Below are positions 60,670 to 64,000 of a stretch of 64,000 nt of DNA, in pieces (positions within the stretch are counted from its first letter, which is position 1; every line of letters starts with the position of its first letter). The stretch covers positions 1 through 64,000 of the forward strand of contig MEHQ01000917.1 in assembly GCA_008828725.1 (NCBI GenBank), given 5' to 3'. A program made the translations under genes and the position numbers. The notes under the pieces were generated by a model. That model saw only the letters and a program-made list of their open reading frames with translations. It ran no database searches and had not been told where the DNA came from. The DNA is from Saccharina japonica. Lineage: Eukaryota > Sar > Phaeophyceae > Laminariales > Laminariaceae.

Positions 60670-61107
60670 GGGGGGGGGGTGTACTCATGTTGTGCACGGC
60701 CGTAGTCATATGACCATAGGCCCTCGCATCCCGACAATACCGGGACGGAGCAAGTTGGGGGGGGGGGGGGTATTGTGTATGCTGCGGGTGCTCGTCTTCC
60801 CCATGCACCCACTTTATGTCACACCGAGAGCCGAAAACGTGTATGTACCAGGTACCGCTCTGTTCCGAAATACGTTTAAGGGCCGCTTTTACATTCAAGT
60901 GTAATCCAAAACTGTTCTTATATTCAAGGACAGATAGAGCGGCACCAAAAACCAGGCAACAGGTATGATACGTACCAAGGTAGCTTGATATCGCGCTCCC
61001 ACGCGAACGATTGACTGCTCGGCGTATTAGTACAAATAATCACGAACGCACGAAGCCCTTCTCATAAAGACGTGTCATACATATATACATATATATATAA
61101 TATATAG
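60670..61107. repeat. Third copy of the 51.0-51.4 kb repeat segment
   Basis: The segment from the poly(G)-led repeat, through the foldback element (60855-60942), to the ATATATAATATATAG end matches 50990-51421 and 58586-59017 closely. It differs in the length of G-runs and near its left end (TGTTGTGCACGGCC). It lies upstream of the importin exon at 60447-60572. Confidence 0.88.
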
Positions 61108-61149
61108 TCTATACAGTGTACCCGATTTAAGAGCACCCCGTGACAATCC

Positions 61150-61440
61150 CAAGCCAAAACAAGCGCTCTTAACCCATTCAGAACTAAAACAAATGTCCCA
61201 CACTAATTCCAAGTACTTTGTCCCCAAATTCGCAGTGGGATCATTTCTCGAGGGGTTAACTACACATAATTGCTCTTATCTGTAGTAGGCAACATACAGC
61301 TTTTTCTATATGCGGGGCATGCCCATTTGACCGCTCTTAACCCATTCAGAACTGAAAAAAATACCTCACACTAATTCCAAGTAGTTTTTCCCCAAGTATG
61401 TGGAAACCAGTTATCAAGGGGTTAAAATCCCAAAAGCTCT
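61150..61440. repeat. Two direct repeats with CTCTTAACCCATTCAGAACT
   Basis: Units at 61165-61260 and 61333-61428 share CTCTTAACCCATTCAGAACT, then CACACTAATTCCAAGTA and an AAGGGGTTAA-type end. The core is the same as in the repeats at 49535-49690. Confidence 0.75.
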
Positions 61441-61739
61441 TAAATGGGGGTATCCACTAGCTGTACTGGTATCCTTCGCCAGGTCATAGAAACCCCCGTC
61501 CGTCGTGGGCTGTGCGATCGAAGTATCATATCACATATACGCGGCTTGAGTTTCGACGAAATCCTCGATCTCAGTGCATGTGAAATCGCTTGGTACAGAT
61601 AGGATCAACCAGTGTGGCAGCGTGCGGAGTAGTGTGCCGTTGCCGCTATATATAGGGCCGGTATTGTTGGCCGGCACATATACAGCGACGACCGGCACTA
61701 CTGAACTGAAAACCATGGCACGTGGATACTAACACCGCG

Positions 61740-61893
61740 GATATAGTATCTGGGGTTTCCATGACGCAGGCAAGTGCATTCTGCTTGTACGGGTTGGACT
61801 CATAAAAAACACCAGCGCGGCAAGCACCGCCGGGGGGGGGGGGGGGGGGGGGGGCATAAACATCCACTTCAACGCCACGCGAAATCTCATGTG
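61740..61893 (-). pseudogene. Decayed tandem copy of the membrane protein's last exon
   Basis: The sequence aligns with 61930-62068, the 3' part of the exon at 61940-62215 (shared ACGCAGGCAAGTGC, ATCCACTTCAACGCC). It differs by several substitutions, a small insertion and a G-run of about 24 bases at 61830-61853. It is not open in the gene's frame. Confidence 0.75.
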
Positions 61894-61939
61894 GTAGGCA
61901 CAACGACTCTACGGGATACTCTTATGTAGGGGGTTTCCA

Positions 61940-62224
61940 TCACGCAGGCAAGTGCGTTCTGCTGGCGGGTTGGATCCACATCAACAGAAGCGCGGCGAGC
62001 ACCACCGGGGACACAAGCATCCACTTCAACGCCGCGTGAAAGCTCGTGTTGTAGCCAACGAACACATGGTCCTCGAAAGAGAGCCGTTGACCGTTGGTCA
62101 TCTCGATGCGGAGCAGGGCGTGCCTCGGCGACTCCAGCGAAAGCGTAACGGTGTGAACTCCTGCGTGTTTGTAGTCGCGGTGGAAAATCTCCTCGTTTCC
62201 AGCCGATATTGTGATCTAGTGACA

Positions 62225-62294
<70 letters not shown>

Positions 62295-63800
62295 GTAAAC
62301 TCGTGTCATGCATGGCCGTATTCGTATGACCGTAGACCCTCGCATCCCTACATTTCCGGGACGGAGCAACGTCGGGTTTGTTTTCACCGACCAGGCAGAC
62401 ATTGCTTGCACCAAGCGCGAAGAGACCGTGACGTTGGTGGGCGAGTCGCATGAAGGGTGGGCTGCATCCTACCAAGAACCGCTTGCGACAAGCGGACTTG
62501 CAATGAATGACAGCTTCGAATAAACTGATTGCAGGGGGGAGGNNNGCAGGGGGGAGGGGGGGGGGGGGGGGGGAGGAGAGGGCTTTACTCGCAACCCCAT
62601 GCTTACTTACGGTGCAGTTCTGTCACCACAGTTGCGTTCGCCACAGCCAGCTAACAACTAGGCGGCATTATGCCTTACACGTACAGCCCTCGATCGAAGA
62701 GCGAGTTAATCCCGCTCCGACTCACCTTGTAAGGCTTGCCACCGCCGCCTCGGCCGCCGTCCCCTCCCCCTCCCCCCCCCCCCCCCCCCCCCCCCTCCCC
62801 CCTTCGCTTCCGCGCTACCGTCGCCATCTTTCGGGGGCGGCGACTTGTCCACGATCTCAAAAGACAGGGAGAATTGGCGGCCGACGATGTCGCCGTAGCC
62901 AGAAGGAGTCCTCAAAAAGTGCACCCCCTGTGTTGCGAGGCCATCAAGGATAGTGGAAAACCGAGCACAGATTGTGGTCGAATCGGGTTTTGGCGGGGTG
63001 AGAGGAAACGCCAACGCTTGTGGTGTGCACCAATTTTAGTATATCTGACGATTAGGCTTCCATGTATTCTGCAGCTTCAGGTTTTGTTCCCCATCTAAAA
63101 CAAATGGCAGTGCAACGAGCTCTCTAAAAGACAACTATCGCGGCAAAACTTGAGACAAAATGCCACCGCAATAATACCGAGATCAAATCTTGCGGCTAAT
63201 ACTTGAGACAGGTGTGACTCCAAAATCGTGATGAAAATCGATATGGCAAAGGCCTGAGACAAATGTGGCGGCAAAATACCTGAGACATCGGTCGAAATGT
63301 CACCGCACAACCTGAAATGAGACAATTCGTCAAATGTCACTGCTACTATATCCGAAGAGAAATACACAGCAGTTCAGACCGTCAGACGATACAAGAGAAG
63401 ATATGTTATACACTTTCATTGTATGGGGGGTATAATTAATACCACTCTGTACCGAAATATAAGCACCGTTTTTGTTGAATATTAATGTAAAAAGGTGCTT
63501 ATATTTCGGGACAGAGTTATAATTCAGCGAAAGAGGGAAAAAAAGGTCAAACGGAATGGACCGAGGCAAACGTCATGACAATACCGGAGACAAATGTCAC
63601 GGCATTACCGGAGACAAACGTCACGGCAAAATACCTTGAGACTACTCTCAAACTTCATGGGCAAGGTTGCTTTTTTTTCCCCTCCCGACCATAAAAATCA
63701 CCTGATAGCCGCCATGCACGAAACCGTTGAGCTGGCCTCGCACGCGGGAGGTCCAGGCGTTGAGAGGATGAAACGGCACGTTCGCCGACAGCGCCACCAC
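61940..63800 (-). CDS. Unrecognised single-pass membrane protein, last three exons
   Basis: Exons in coding order: 63702-63800, 62726-62927 and 61940-62215 (stop TGA), with GT-AG borders. The first encodes VVALSANVPFHPLNAWTSRV and ends in phase 0. The second starts GVHFLRTPSGYGDIVGRQF, then reaches SLSFEIVDKSPPP and a Gly-rich stretch from a G-run. The third starts ITISAGNEEIFHRDYKHAG, goes on to VHTVTLSLE and HALLRIEMTNGQ, and has one hydrophobic segment, WMLVSPVVLAALLLMWI, with a ten-residue tail. This suggests a beta-rich ectodomain with a C-terminal anchor. The frame of the second exon changes by one base across the G-run (62768-62795), so the run length is probably wrong or the allele is broken. 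I do not recognise the family. The 5' part lies beyond the window. Confidence 0.6.
62228..62293. repeat. Poly(G) tract of about 65 bases
   Basis: The run is almost unbroken (one T). It forms the tail of the poly(C)-tailed repeat at 62294-62520, directly upstream of the acceptor of the exon 61940-62215. The strand could form G-quadruplexes. Confidence 0.9.
62294..62520 (-). repeat. Poly(C)-tailed dispersed repeat, long copy
   Basis: The copy reads CTCGTGTCATGCATGGCC, CCCTCGCATCCCTACA and CACCAAGCGCGAAGAG, to about AATGACAGCTTCGAATAAAC. It is the most diverged copy and has the longest tail. Confidence 0.85.
62543..62545. other. Assembly gap (NNN)
   Basis: The sequence GCAGGGGGGAGG ends just before the gap and a near-identical string starts just after it. 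The two sides may therefore overlap, and the gap may be an artefact. Confidence 0.9.
63105..63660. repeat. Minisatellite, unit near GAGACAAATGTCACGGCAAA
   Basis: About 14 degenerate units of 20-28 bp lie at 63105-63330 and 63550-63655, interrupted by a family-2 foldback element (63442-63519) and unique sequence. They lie in the intron between 63702 and 62927. Confidence 0.75.
63442..63519. mobile_element. TA-flanked foldback element, family 2
   Basis: The arms are CCACTCTGTACCGAAATA and, inverted, TATTTCGGGACAGAG. TA lies at 63440-63441 and 63520-63521. It shares its arms with 52108-52186, but the loop differs. Confidence 0.8.
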
Positions 63801-64000
63801 CTGACCGCAAACAAAAAACGCCAACAACGACAATGAAACCCTTTATTTTTGATAGAGTGCGGAGGGGAAAACTACTATTAATACAACCGTAGTAGCAGGG
63901 GCGACGCATCCTATCTTAAATACTAAACGTATTGCGTTGCTCTTTTGCGAAACTCGTCAATTTCAACCCCCCTCTCGTACATATCATGTGAATGGCATAC

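Overview
This looks like a nuclear scaffold fragment from a eukaryote with flagellated cells and intron-rich, GC-rich genes. A multicellular stramenopile alga of the brown-alga type is my best inference, from roughly 1 kb introns with short phase-matched exons, a motile-cilium WD40 gene, KDZ-like and copia-like elements, and dense poly(G)/poly(C) tracts. Nothing in the window is bacterial: there are no operons, and all recognisable genes are split by GT-AG introns. I translated and joined exons by eye. Family names rest on remembered family patterns, not on a search.

Layout, left to right. (1) 1-3.9 kb is a transposon-rich flank with a 763-bp TIR element with TTA target duplications, a small inverted repeat and a decayed retropepsin fragment. 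(2) 3.9-17.3 kb, + strand, holds CFAP52 (WDR16), a cilium WD40 double beta-propeller protein, in at least 11 recognisable exons. One intron carries a Ty1/copia LTR element in antisense. One exon expected from the family and from splice phase could not be found. (3) 21.6-28.4 kb, - strand, holds an intron-containing KDZ-like transposase gene with a cysteine cluster, whose exons join in phase. (4) 33.0-38.6 kb, + strand, holds a three-exon ERMARD-like (DUF4209-type) gene of about 1,540 residues. (5) 41.3-53.6 kb, - strand, holds the C-terminal two thirds of an importin-4/Kap123-like karyopherin-beta, with every exon joining in phase. (6) 47.9-52.6 kb recurs almost identically at 55.5-60.2 kb, next to an N and a perfect pentanucleotide tract. 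The importin exons are out of order across this join, which points to a scaffold error or a very recent tandem duplication. (7) 61.9-63.8 kb, - strand, holds the last three exons of an unrecognised single-pass membrane protein, with a decayed tandem copy of its last exon.

Dispersed through introns and spacers are a poly(C)-tailed repeat (about nine copies), two families of roughly 80-110 bp TA-flanked foldback elements, minisatellites, and a recurring 10-mer, TACAGCAGTA. The genes do not form a pathway. CFAP52 acts in cilia, the importin in nuclear import, and ERMARD-like proteins are associated with the endoplasmic reticulum.
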